Below are positions 4,469 through 11,542 of a DNA stretch of 13,088 nucleotides, one piece after another. The first letter of the stretch is position 1. Every line of letters begins with the position of its first letter. The stretch is taken from assembly GCA_964533145.1 (NCBI GenBank), contig CAZHLG010000020.1, positions 1-13,088 on the forward strand, in the 5' to 3' direction. A program made the position numbers and the translations under genes. The notes under the pieces are model-generated. The model worked only from the letters and a program-made list of their open reading frames with translations, did no database searches and was not told the origin of the DNA. Origin of the DNA: CAITQP01 sp964533145 (GTDB taxonomy: Bacteria; Patescibacteriota; Minisyncoccia; Phycocordibacterales; UBA9973).

Positions 4469-6703
4469 ATGCTGAAGCGCATCGAAATCTCCGGATTCAA
4501 ATCCTTCGCCAAGAAGACGGCGCTTTCTTTCGACACACCGATCACCGCCATCGTCGGTCCGAACGGTTCGGGTAAGTCCAATGTGGTTGAGTCCATCCGT
4601 TTCGTGCTCGGCGAGCAGTCCATGAAGAGCCTGCGCGGCAAAGGATCGACCGACCTGATCTGGAAAGGCTCCAAGCTGCTCGGCGGCGCGAACAAGGCCC
4701 GCGTGGCGATCACGTTCGACAATGCCGACCGGAAATTTGCTTTCTCAAGCTCGTCCGGCGCCGCGGCCGACCTTTCGTTCGACGAGATCACGCTCGCGCG
4801 CGAAGTCGCTTCGGACGGCGGCTCGGAATATTTCATCAACGGCACCGGCGTGCGCCTCAAGGACATCACGGAACTGCTCGGCTCCGTGAATATCGGCGCA
4901 TCCGGCCATCACATCATCTCGCAGGGCGAGGCGGACCGCTTGCTTTCCGCGTCTGCCCGCGACCGCCGCGCCATGGTGGAAGACGCTCTCGGGCTCAAGG
5001 TCTACCAGACGCGCATCCGCGAAGCCGAGCGCAAGATCGAGAAGACGGCGGCGAACATGAAGGAGGTCCAGGCGCTCCGCCGCGAGCTGGCTCCGCACCT
5101 CACGTTCCTTTCGAAGCAGGTAGAGAAGATCAAAATGGCGGAAGACATGCGCGCGGAATTCGCGGGTCTTTTCGCGGACTATTCCGTGCGCGAAGCGGCG
5201 GCAGCGCAATACGCGGAGCGGGCAGTGCGCGCCGACGAGGCTGACATCCGTCAGGAGCTTTCCGGCCTTGAGCCGGCGAGCGAGGCGCGCGTCTCGGGCG
5301 CGCGCGAGGATGAGCGGCGCCGTATTCTTGAGGAGGTCCGTGCCGCCGAGGGCGAGGCGCAGCGTTTGTCGCGCGAGCGCGAGGAGCTCGGCCGAGCCCT
5401 CGGCCGCATCGAGGGCAAACTCGACGCGCTTGCCGTCGTGACGACCGTTCCTGGGGTCACGAGTGTTCCCGCGCATGATGTCGAGACACTTTGTGCAGAC
5501 ATCATTTCAATACTCGACCAGACAGAAGCTGTCGGAGACATCGCTGCGGTCCGCAGCGCGCTTGCCGGCATGAAGCGGAAAGTGCATGCTTTTGCTGATG
5601 CGCTCAAGGGCAAGAGCGTGCACGAAGACACGAGCGGCATCCGCGCCGCCATCGAAGAAGAGCGAGCCGCGCTCGAGGCGCGGCTCCGCGAGACGGATGT
5701 CTTTGCGGCGAGCGCGCGCAATCAGGCCGAGATGTCGCGAGGCAAGCTTGCTGCGCTCGATGCCGAGATCCGCGAAGCCGAGCGCAGCTCGTATGCCGGC
5801 GCGGCAAAGCGCGCCACGCTCGAGGGGCGCCTGCGCGAATGCGAACTCAGAAAGGAGGGCGTGCTTCGCCGCATCGCCCTGCTCGACGAAGAGACCAGAG
5901 AAGCCGAGGCGCTTGTCGGCGTCCGGTTCACGTCGTCGCATCCGGCGGCAGCGAGCGACGACACGCCTGAGGCCGCCGCCGAACGCGAGGCGATCCATCG
6001 CAAGCTCGAGCGCATCAAGATCAAGCTTGAGGATGCCGGAGCTGCGAGCGGAGCCGAAGTGCTCAAAGAATACGAAGACACCAAGGATCGCGACGTGTTC
6101 CTTTCGCGCGAGCTGTCTGATATCGAAGCCAGCCTCGCGTCTTTGCGCGAGCTCATCCGCGAGCTGCGCGACACGATCGACCGTACCTTCAAAGAAGGCA
6201 TCGAGAAGATCAATATCGAGTTCGGGGAATTTTTCAAACTGATGTTCGGCGGCGGCAGCGCATTCCTGTCCATCGTCGTCGAACACAAGCGCGGCCGGGA
6301 CGAGGAAGGGGACATGGATTCCGGCGCGGACGATGCGCTGCCGCTTGAGCATGGCATCGAGATCAACGTTTCGCTTCCGCATAAAAAAGTGCGCGATCTC
6401 GCCATGCTCTCGGGAGGCGAACGTTCGCTCATCTCCATTGCGCTGCTGTTTGCCATGAGCCAGGTCAACCCGCCGCCGTTCCTCGTGCTCGACGAGACCG
6501 ACGCCGCTCTCGACGAAGCCAACAGCCGCAAATACGGCGACATGCTCGGCCATCTTTCCAAGCACTCGAAACTCATCGTCGTCACGCACAACCGCGAGAC
6601 CATGTCGCGCGCCCAGGTGCTCTACGGCGTGACCATGGGCATCGACGGCGCATCCAAGCTCCTGTCCATCAAATTCGACGAAGCCGTCCTGATCGCAAAA
6701 TAA
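4469..6703 (+). CDS. smc: Short SMC-family chromosome segregation ATPase
   Basis: This protein has the split ABC-type ATPase head of SMC proteins. The N-terminal half has ISGFKSFAKKT and Walker A GPNGSGKSN (30-38); the Q-loop lies near SQGEAD (151-156). The C-terminal half has the signature LSGGERS (647-653), Walker B FLVLDETDAALDEANS (from 671) and the switch VTHNRETM (705-712). Both halves look intact. The middle (about 180-575) is charged and heptad-like, consistent with two coiled-coil arms at about 180-322 and 390-575, separated by a roughly 65-residue segment without the glycine-rich SMC hinge motifs. At 744 residues it is far below the usual 1,150-1,200, so arms and hinge are both reduced. 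SMC organises and segregates the chromosome, normally with ScpA and ScpB, which are not in this window. The ATG is preceded by CAT, 11 bases after the rnc stop. Confidence 0.93.
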   Translation: MLKRIEISGFKSFAKKTALSFDTPITAIVGPNGSGKSNVVESIRFVLGEQSMKSLRGKGSTDLIWKGSKLLGGANKARVAITFDNADRKFAFSSSSGAAADLSFDEITLAREVASDGGSEYFINGTGVRLKDITELLGSVNIGASGHHIISQGEADRLLSASARDRRAMVEDALGLKVYQTRIREAERKIEKTAANMKEVQALRRELAPHLTFLSKQVEKIKMAEDMRAEFAGLFADYSVREAAAAQYAERAVRADEADIRQELSGLEPASEARVSGAREDERRRILEEVRAAEGEAQRLSREREELGRALGRIEGKLDALAVVTTVPGVTSVPAHDVETLCADIISILDQTEAVGDIAAVRSALAGMKRKVHAFADALKGKSVHEDTSGIRAAIEEERAALEARLRETDVFAASARNQAEMSRGKLAALDAEIREAERSSYAGAAKRATLEGRLRECELRKEGVLRRIALLDEETREAEALVGVRFTSSHPAAASDDTPEAAAEREAIHRKLERIKIKLEDAGAASGAEVLKEYEDTKDRDVFLSRELSDIEASLASLRELIRELRDTIDRTFKEGIEKINIEFGEFFKLMFGGGSAFLSIVVEHKRGRDEEGDMDSGADDALPLEHGIEINVSLPHKKVRDLAMLSGGERSLISIALLFAMSQVNPPPFLVLDETDAALDEANSRKYGDMLGHLSKHSKLIVVTHNRETMSRAQVLYGVTMGIDGASKLLSIKFDEAVLIAK

Positions 6704-6710
6704 GCGTCTG

Positions 6711-6739
6711 TTGCCCGCGCGGTTCCGGCATGGTACAGT
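6711..6739 (+). promoter_or_regulatory. Promoter of the membrane-protein gene at 6776
   Basis: TTGCCC (6711-6716), a 17-base spacer and TACAGT (6734-6739) preceded by TGg form a plausible promoter with a leader of about 30 bases. A second candidate -10, TAAAAT at 6763-6768, sits 7 bases before the ATG and would give a leaderless message. Confidence 0.45.
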
Positions 6740-6775
6740 GCACGGAAGTTTTTGTGGACCTTTAAAATTGAAACT

Positions 6776-7108
6776 ATGAAAAAAATGGTGCTGCTGATAG
6801 CGCTCGCATGCGGTGCACTTTCGTTTTCTGCCGGAGCCAAGAATGATCCGGTGTCATATGGTGCCCCGACGCAGGGGAAGCAGTCTGTGTCCGAATGCGA
6901 CCAGAAGATCGCCGCCCTGACGCAGGCATTTTCTGCCCGGCTGGCGAAGCAAGAAAAAAAAGTCGAGGAAGAGAGGTCGAGGGGAATAGCCATCGGGGTC
7001 TCATCGACTCTTGGCATCATCATCTCTCTCGGAACGGTTGTTCTCGTCGGAGTGCAACGCAGACCGCGTTCGGCAAAAACACCCAAGCGTGTTTCAGTGT
7101 CAGCATAA
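6776..7108 (+). CDS. Small exported membrane protein of unknown function
   Basis: The 110-residue product has a signal peptide (MKKMVLLIALACGALSFSAGA, likely cut after the AGA at 19-21), a short polar region, a charged helical, possibly coiled-coil segment at about 36-69 (KIAALTQAFSARLAKQEKKV), one transmembrane helix at about 71-93, and a basic tail (RRPRSAKTPKR). This predicts an N-out, C-in membrane protein with a small coiled domain outside the membrane. The ATG at 6776 is chosen because it puts MKK directly before the hydrophobic core; a TTG at 6752 would add eight residues in front. The gene has its own promoter and terminator, and a second small membrane-protein gene follows. No family is recognised; the architecture alone does not give a function. 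Confidence 0.7.
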   Translation: MKKMVLLIALACGALSFSAGAKNDPVSYGAPTQGKQSVSECDQKIAALTQAFSARLAKQEKKVEEERSRGIAIGVSSTLGIIISLGTVVLVGVQRRPRSAKTPKRVSVSA

Positions 7109-7135
7109 AACTCTCGTATGAGAGTTTTATTTTTT
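7107..7135 (+). terminator. Rho-independent terminator after the gene at 6776
   Basis: A 9-bp perfect stem (AAAACTCTC 7107-7115, GAGAGTTTT 7120-7128) with a GTAT loop is followed by ATTTTTT. It overlaps the stop codon. Confidence 0.88.
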
Positions 7136-7154
7136 GGGCGCTCTTGCATATGAA

Positions 7155-7182
7155 TTGACATTTATTTTTTATAATATATAAT
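7155..7182 (+). promoter_or_regulatory. Perfect-consensus promoter of the gene at 7199
   Basis: TTGACA (7155-7160), a 16-base spacer and TATAAT (7177-7182) match the vegetative consensus at all 12 positions. The spacer is almost entirely A and T. The predicted transcription start is near 7189, about 10 bases before the ATG. This is the strongest-looking promoter in the window. Confidence 0.75.
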
Positions 7183-7198
7183 TATAAAAAAAATACAT

Positions 7199-7528
7199 AT
7201 GGGAATACGCACTGGAAATCCGGTCGGACCGGTTGTCCGCTATAGTTTTGTATGGAGTGTCTTAAGTATCTGGGGATTGCTTGTCCTCTCCTGCATCATC
7301 ATTGCCGGAGTCACGACCAGCGCACTCGCGGGTGGTGATCCTCCTTGGGCTGTGGTCGGTACCGGGGTTGCAGTCATGCTGCTCGGACTGGTCATCTTTT
7401 TGATCAACGGCGACGTGTCAGAGATGCCGGTTTGGAGGTTTGCCATTGTAGGCATGTCAGTTGTCTTGATGTGCATCATGGCGCTAGCCAATCTTTTCAT
7501 CCTTACGAGGACACTTTTCTATCCGTAA
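7199..7528 (+). CDS. Small three-helix integral membrane protein of unknown function
   Basis: The 109-residue product is mostly hydrophobic, with three likely transmembrane helices at about residues 17-39, 50-70 and 80-104. Short loops carry GGDPPW after the first helix and NGDVSEMPVW between the second and third. The N-terminus is short and has Arg at positions 4 and 14, suggesting it lies inside. The ATG at 7199 is preceded by CAT and lies 16 bases after a perfect -10 box, with no Shine-Dalgarno. The gene is a single unit ended by a shared bidirectional terminator. No conserved catalytic or ligand motif is visible and no family is recognised. The strong promoter suggests abundant expression, which is inference. 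Confidence 0.7.
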   Translation: MGIRTGNPVGPVVRYSFVWSVLSIWGLLVLSCIIIAGVTTSALAGGDPPWAVVGTGVAVMLLGLVIFLINGDVSEMPVWRFAIVGMSVVLMCIMALANLFILTRTLFYP

Positions 7529-7533
7529 AACAA

Positions 7534-7565
7534 AAAAAACGCGCTTATGCGCGTTTTTTATTTTT
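7534..7565. terminator. Bidirectional terminator between convergent genes
   Basis: An 11-bp perfect stem (AAAAAACGCGC 7534-7544, GCGCGTTTTTT 7549-7559) with a TTAT loop has an A-run on one side and a T-run on the other. It can stop transcription both of the plus-strand gene at 7199 and of the minus-strand rnr-capA pair, whose stop codon (7558-7560) lies inside it. Confidence 0.9.
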
Positions 7566-8589
7566 CCAGAGTCGGCGCCGAGTTCTTGTTTATGCGGACG
7601 ATGTGCGGGGAGAGATTCGAGATTGTCTTTCCCGAGAGCGTGGCGGTAACGTAGAGTCCGCGCATGGTCTCGGCGGAGAAGTACTGATCGAAGATGAAGT
7701 TGCCAAGGCTGTAGATGATCGGTGCGCCGCTGTGCTCACCGATGTCCTGCGCCACGTGGGGATGGTGTCCGGCGACCATGACTGCGCCTGCATCTATCGC
7801 GCGCTTAGCGAGCTCTTCCTGCCGCGCATTGTGCGCTGTTTCATATTCTTCGCCCCAGTGGAAGGAGACAATGAGGGCGTTCACTTTCTGCGAGGCGCTG
7901 TGTATGACGGCGTCGAATTCAGGATCGGAGGCGAGCAGGATGCCGCTCCGGTCTGCGGTCGCGGCCATGTCGTTCGGTCCGACGTCTGAGAAGCACAGGA
8001 AGCCGACGGTGTAGCCATTCTCCGAGAGGATGGTTGGCGCCGATGCCTCGGCTTTGTTCATGCCCGCGCCGCACGGCAGGATTCCGGAGGCGCGGATGCG
8101 GGAGAGCGAGTCTTCGAATGCGGGACGGCCCCAGTCGCCGATGTGGTTGTTCGCAAAGGAGACGACGTCGATGCCGGCGTCCTTGAGCGCGGGCAAGACC
8201 TTCGGATCCATGCGGAAGGAGTAGAGATTGTGCCGGTCCGTGCCGGTGTCGCTCACGGGGCCTTCGAGGTTGGCGAACATGATGTCCGGTTCGGTGAGGA
8301 ATTCGGCGCCCGTGAAGAGTTTGGCGTAATCGCCGCCGAAGACGGTCGAGACTTTTTTCTTCACGCCGCGGTCGAGCATGATGTCGCCGACGAAGCCGAG
8401 CGTTATCTCCGGAGGGACGGACTGCACGATGTTCTGCTCGGTTGCGAGGATGGCCGCGGCAGAATTGAGTTGCGCTGCGGGGGAGAAGGCAAGCGTGCCG
8501 GCTTTTTCGGCCAGACGGCCGAAAAAGCCGGCGAAAAGCCCGACCACGACAAGGCCTGCGACGAGCGCGAAGTCATTGTACGATTTCAT
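7558..8589 (-). CDS. CapA-family (PGA_cap) metallophosphatase-like protein, membrane anchored
   Basis: The 343-residue product begins with a signal-anchor helix (about residues 7-25), which should hold it at the membrane with the rest outside. The remainder is a CapA/PGA_cap domain of the calcineurin-like metallophosphatase superfamily, with GDIMLDRG (68-75), NLEGPVS (107-113), FANNHIGDWG (145-154), HWGEEYE (244-250), GHHPHV (274-279) and SLGNFIFDQ (294-302). These carry the expected Asp, Asn and His metal ligands. CapA proteins are linked to poly-gamma-glutamate capsule synthesis, but in this clade partner genes are usually not nearby and none is seen here, so the substrate is unknown; a cell-surface role is inferred. 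The start overlaps the last 17 bases of rnr, which supports ATG 8589 and translational coupling. Confidence 0.88.
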   Translation of the reverse strand: MKSYNDFALVAGLVVVGLFAGFFGRLAEKAGTLAFSPAAQLNSAAAILATEQNIVQSVPPEITLGFVGDIMLDRGVKKKVSTVFGGDYAKLFTGAEFLTEPDIMFANLEGPVSDTGTDRHNLYSFRMDPKVLPALKDAGIDVVSFANNHIGDWGRPAFEDSLSRIRASGILPCGAGMNKAEASAPTILSENGYTVGFLCFSDVGPNDMAATADRSGILLASDPEFDAVIHSASQKVNALIVSFHWGEEYETAHNARQEELAKRAIDAGAVMVAGHHPHVAQDIGEHSGAPIIYSLGNFIFDQYFSAETMRGLYVTATLSGKTISNLSPHIVRINKNSAPTLEK

Positions 8590-10594
8590 AATCTATCTGC
8601 CTGCGTTCCGGGTCCGCGCGGACGATGCGCACCTGTATTGTATCACCGATGCGGAACGAACGCTTCGAGATTTCCCCGACCATGGTCGCGAGTTTCGGAT
8701 TGAGCGTGAACGATTCGTTGCCGAGCGTGCGCATGCCGACGAGGCCTTCAGCCGTCGTCTCCTTGTCGCGCACGTAGATGCCCCACTCGGTGACGCCCGT
8801 GATCATGCCCGTGATCGTCTGGCCGATCTTCGTGGCCATGTATTCGGTGAGTTTGAATTTGACGCTCTCGCGTTCGGCATCCGCTGCCCTGATTTCGGCC
8901 ATGCTGCACAGCCGCGCGATGCGCTCATATGCTTTGCGGGTGCTGGCAGGTGCTGGCTTGCCGGCGAGGGCGAATCGCAGCAGGCGGTGGATCACCAGGT
9001 CCGGATAGCGGCGGATGGGGGAGGTGAAGTGCGTGTAATGCTCGAATTGGAGGCCGTAGTGGCCGATGTTTTTGGTCGTATATACCGCCTTGGCCATACT
9101 GCGCACGATGAAGGAGAGCGCCGTCTGTTTGAGATCGCCGTTCTCGAGCTTTTCGATCACGGCCGTGAGCGAGCGCGGGTCGAGCGAGCCGTCTTTGCGG
9201 AGCGGGATCGGGTAGCCGATGGAACGCATGAAGAATGCCAGGTCGTCGGCTTTTTCGAAGCTCGGCTGGTCATGGACGCGGTAGATGAGCGCGTGCTCGC
9301 CCTCGCCGTCCTTGCCTGCATGTTGAGGCCGTGCTTTCTTGCCGCCGCGCTCAAGGAATTCGGCGATGCGCCTGTTCGCAAGCAGCATGAGCTCTTCGAT
9401 GAGCGTGTGGCTCTCCGTGCGGACCTTCTTCACGATCTTGGTCGGGCGGCCGGCTTCGTCGATGAGCACCTTGATCTCTTCCTGTTCGAGGACGAGCGCA
9501 CCTTTCGCGATTCGCTCTTTGCCGAGGCCGCGCGCGACGCGTGCGGCCTCCATGAGTTCCTCACGCAGTTCGTGCGGCGCGCCGTCGAGCACTTCCTGAG
9601 CACTTTCATAGGTGAAGCGGTGCGCCGAGTGGATCACGGTCGGGCCGAACCAGGCGCCCTTCTCCTCGCCGTCCGGGCCGAAGGTGACGACGGCGCTCAT
9701 GGTCAGGCGGTCGACATGCGGAAGGAGCGAGCAGAGATCGTCCGAGAGTGCGCGGGGGAGCATGGGGATGGTCCGGTCGACGAGGTATACGGACGTGCCT
9801 CGTTCGAGCGCCTCGCGGTCGAGGTCGGTCTTGGGCTGCACATAATGCGAGACGTCGGCGATGTGGATGCCGATCTCAACGTCGCCGCTTGCGAGCTTCT
9901 CAACGGAGATGGCGTCGTCGAAATCTTTCGCATCGTACGGGTCGATGGTGAAGGTCACGATCTTGCGGAAATCGCGGCGGCCGGCCAGGTCTTCTTCCGT
10001 GATGCCGCGCGCGTCGATGGTTTCGGCCTCGGCAATCACCGTCTCCGGAAAATCTTCCGTGAAGCCGCGCTCGAGCGCGATGGCCTGCATCTCTGTTTCG
10101 TGCTCGCCCGGCTTGCCGAGGATTTTGAGGATGCGCCCTTCCGGGTCGCGGCCGTTCCAGCGCTCCATGGCCGCATAGATGCGCTGGCCGGGCTCTGCGC
10201 CGCCGAGCGCGTTGCGGGAGATGAGGATGCGCGCGTACATTTTGGGGTCGCTTGCTTTGAGATAGTAGGTGCCGTTCTCGAGCATGAGCACGCCGGTGAA
10301 TTCGGTCTTGGCGCGCAGGAGAATCTCGGTTATGCGGCCGACGATCTCCGGCGCGGCGCCCGCAGAGCGGGCGCCGCGCCGGCCGATGACCTCGACCTTC
10401 ACCTCGTCCCCATGCAAAGCCTTGTTCAGGTTCTCCTCATACACCCGGATGCCCTCCGGATGTGCATCGGTCTTCACCACGCCGCCTCCGCGGCCAATGA
10501 CGATCAGCGTCCCTTCTTCCGTAAGGCGTCCTTCGCGACGGTTTTGTCTCGGAGCGGGTTTGCGACCGTTCTCATTCTTTTGTGATGTGCGCAT
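8573..10594 (-). CDS. rnr: Ribonuclease R (RNB-family 3'-5' exoribonuclease)
   Basis: This 673-residue exoribonuclease degrades structured RNA from the 3' end. In order it has a short basic N-terminus, a reduced cold-shock/OB domain (about 27-71), a second OB domain (about 84-160), the RNB catalytic domain (about 205-540) and a C-terminal S1 domain (about 590-671). The RNB metal-binding segment TIDPYDAKDFDDAIS (216-230) keeps its aspartates, and the family signature HYTHFTSPIRRYPDLVIHRLL is present at 519-539. E. coli RNase R is about 810 residues; the N-terminal helix-turn-helix domain and the long basic C-terminal tail are absent here. The start lies 8 bases after an extended -10. The gene overlaps and probably couples to the downstream capA-like gene. 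Confidence 0.95.
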   Translation of the reverse strand: MRTSQKNENGRKPAPRQNRREGRLTEEGTLIVIGRGGGVVKTDAHPEGIRVYEENLNKALHGDEVKVEVIGRRGARSAGAAPEIVGRITEILLRAKTEFTGVLMLENGTYYLKASDPKMYARILISRNALGGAEPGQRIYAAMERWNGRDPEGRILKILGKPGEHETEMQAIALERGFTEDFPETVIAEAETIDARGITEEDLAGRRDFRKIVTFTIDPYDAKDFDDAISVEKLASGDVEIGIHIADVSHYVQPKTDLDREALERGTSVYLVDRTIPMLPRALSDDLCSLLPHVDRLTMSAVVTFGPDGEEKGAWFGPTVIHSAHRFTYESAQEVLDGAPHELREELMEAARVARGLGKERIAKGALVLEQEEIKVLIDEAGRPTKIVKKVRTESHTLIEELMLLANRRIAEFLERGGKKARPQHAGKDGEGEHALIYRVHDQPSFEKADDLAFFMRSIGYPIPLRKDGSLDPRSLTAVIEKLENGDLKQTALSFIVRSMAKAVYTTKNIGHYGLQFEHYTHFTSPIRRYPDLVIHRLLRFALAGKPAPASTRKAYERIARLCSMAEIRAADAERESVKFKLTEYMATKIGQTITGMITGVTEWGIYVRDKETTAEGLVGMRTLGNESFTLNPKLATMVGEISKRSFRIGDTIQVRIVRADPERRQIDYEIVQ

Positions 10595-10602
10595 GTGTGT
10601 CC

Positions 10603-10611
10603 ACTATACCA
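10603..10611 (-). promoter_or_regulatory. rnr extended -10 promoter (leaderless)
   Basis: On the minus strand TGgTATAGT (10611-10603) is an extended -10 box 8 bases before the rnr ATG. No good -35 is visible. A 7-bp inverted repeat (TGTCCAC 10598-10604, GTGGACA 10628-10634) brackets the box and could be an operator. Confidence 0.6.
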
Positions 10612-10656
10612 TCCGGGAACGAAAATTGTGGACATGCTTGTTTCAGGGCTCAATAC

Positions 10657-10684
10657 TTGACATTTTTTAGATAAATGTGATACT
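10657..10684 (+). promoter_or_regulatory. Promoter of the orphan gene at 10727
   Basis: A perfect TTGACA (10657-10662), a 16-base spacer and GATACT (10679-10684) preceded by TGt form an extended -10 promoter. TACTAT at 10681-10686 (spacer 18) is an alternative. The leader would be about 35 bases and is A-rich. Confidence 0.55.
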
Positions 10685-10726
10685 ATGTAAGAAATTCAAA
10701 AAATTAATCATTTAAAACAAAAAAGC

Positions 10727-11164
10727 ATGAAAAGTTCTTCGTTCACCCTGAGGGGTCAAAAATTTAATTTGCATGTGTCGGGCGTTCCGCATCGTCATAC
10801 TTGGATAAATCCTAACGGCGGAGTGCGCGATACTGAAAATTCAGAGCTGTGGTGGGAAGGTCGTGCGACAATCACTGATCCTCGTGCGGATCTGCCAAAT
10901 GGAGGTATTTCGTTTGATTTTAAAACGACCAAGCACCTGAATCTGGCTTCGCATGATTCGATTCCGCTTGAGACTGACTTCTTTAAAATCAGCGGCCTGT
11001 CAACGGAAGACTTTTCTAGGGATAAGGCCATTCTGATCGATATCTTCTGTAAGAAGTTAGAGGATATATACACTCAGAAAGAAGAGGAATGCAGCCCGTC
11101 AGCAATTGTGGTCATCGACGAGCTTCCAATCTTAGACGCAAAGGAGCTAACTTTGACACCGTGA
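10727..11164 (+). CDS. Hypothetical protein, AT-richer orphan
   Basis: This 145-residue protein is not recognised. It has no signal peptide or transmembrane segment. The N-terminal half contains histidines and aromatics (VSGVPHRHTWINPNGG near 18-33, ELWWEGRATI near 40-49) and looks beta-rich; the middle has SFDFKTTKHLNL; the C-terminal half has an acidic helical stretch near 99-122 (ILIDIFCKKLEDIYTQKEEE). Codon use is visibly more AT-rich than in the flanking rnr and rpsP, a possible sign of recent acquisition. It is a stand-alone unit with a TTGACA promoter and a strong terminator 15 bases after the stop. The complete frame plus bounded unit supports a real gene; function is unknown. Confidence 0.7.
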   Translation: MKSSSFTLRGQKFNLHVSGVPHRHTWINPNGGVRDTENSELWWEGRATITDPRADLPNGGISFDFKTTKHLNLASHDSIPLETDFFKISGLSTEDFSRDKAILIDIFCKKLEDIYTQKEEECSPSAIVVIDELPILDAKELTLTP

Positions 11165-11178
11165 GCACGGATAGAATT

Positions 11179-11206
11179 AAAAAGGCAAGGAAACTTGCCT
11201 TTTTTT
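11179..11206 (+). terminator. Rho-independent terminator after the orphan at 10727
   Basis: An 11-bp perfect stem (AAAAAGGCAAG 11179-11189, CTTGCCTTTTT 11194-11204) with a GAAA tetraloop continues into a T-run. Confidence 0.92.
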
Positions 11207-11222
11207 GATTTTCTGGTAGGAT
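11195..11222 (+). promoter_or_regulatory. rpsP promoter nested in the preceding terminator
   Basis: TTGCCT (11195-11200) in the terminator 3' arm, a 16-base spacer and TAGGAT (11217-11222) preceded by TGg form an extended -10 promoter. The ATG at 11234 follows 11 bases later. Both hexamers match consensus at 4 of 6 positions. Confidence 0.45.
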
Positions 11223-11233
11223 ACCCGGTACAT

Positions 11234-11539
11234 ATGTTGATGATCCGAATGCAGCGCATAGGCCGCAAGAACGAGGCGCATTTCCGCGTCGTTTTGACCG
11301 ACAAGAAAAACGCCGCCAAGAGTGGCAAGTTCCAGGAGATCCTGGGATCCTATAACCCGAAATCCGGCGTTGTTGCCATCGAGGCTGACCGCGTCAAGCA
11401 CTGGATGAGCGTCGGCGCGCAGGCGTCCGACACCGTCCATAACTTCCTGGTCACGAAGGGTGTCATCGAGGGCAAGAAAAAGAACGTCCTCGGCAAGAAG
11501 AGCCCGACTAAGAAGCGCAAGGAACTCAAGAAGTCGTAA
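11234..11539 (+). CDS. rpsP: Small-subunit ribosomal protein bS16
   Basis: This 101-residue protein is S16 of the 30S subunit. The family start MIRMQRIGRKNEAHFRVVL is followed by a KSGKFQEILGSYNPKSG region and VKHWMSVGAQASDTVHNFL, which are characteristic. The C-terminus (from about residue 75) is a lysine-rich extension. The frame is open upstream to 11195, but that region is the previous terminator, so the start is taken as ATG 11234, which is preceded by CAT and lies 11 bases from a -10 box. ATG 11240, two codons later, would give the more usual S16 N-terminus and cannot be ruled out. S16 is commonly followed by khpA, as here, but a terminator and new promoter separate them. Confidence 0.95.
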   Translation: MLMIRMQRIGRKNEAHFRVVLTDKKNAAKSGKFQEILGSYNPKSGVVAIEADRVKHWMSVGAQASDTVHNFLVTKGVIEGKKKNVLGKKSPTKKRKELKKS

Positions 11540-11542
11540 TGG

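Noticed and set aside
5507..6589. 360-codon minus-strand open frame opposite smc
   Set aside because: It is antisense to the SMC arm and C-terminal head, with no motif and no start signals.
8378..10585. 735-codon plus-strand open frame opposite rnr
   Set aside because: It lies fully antisense to RNase R, whose domains and motifs are complete. The predicted product is low-complexity and rich in R, E, A, V and F with no domain; long antisense frames are expected from GC-biased third codon positions.
11195..11233. Upstream extension of rpsP to 11195
   Set aside because: The extra residues are encoded by the previous terminator arm and do not resemble S16.
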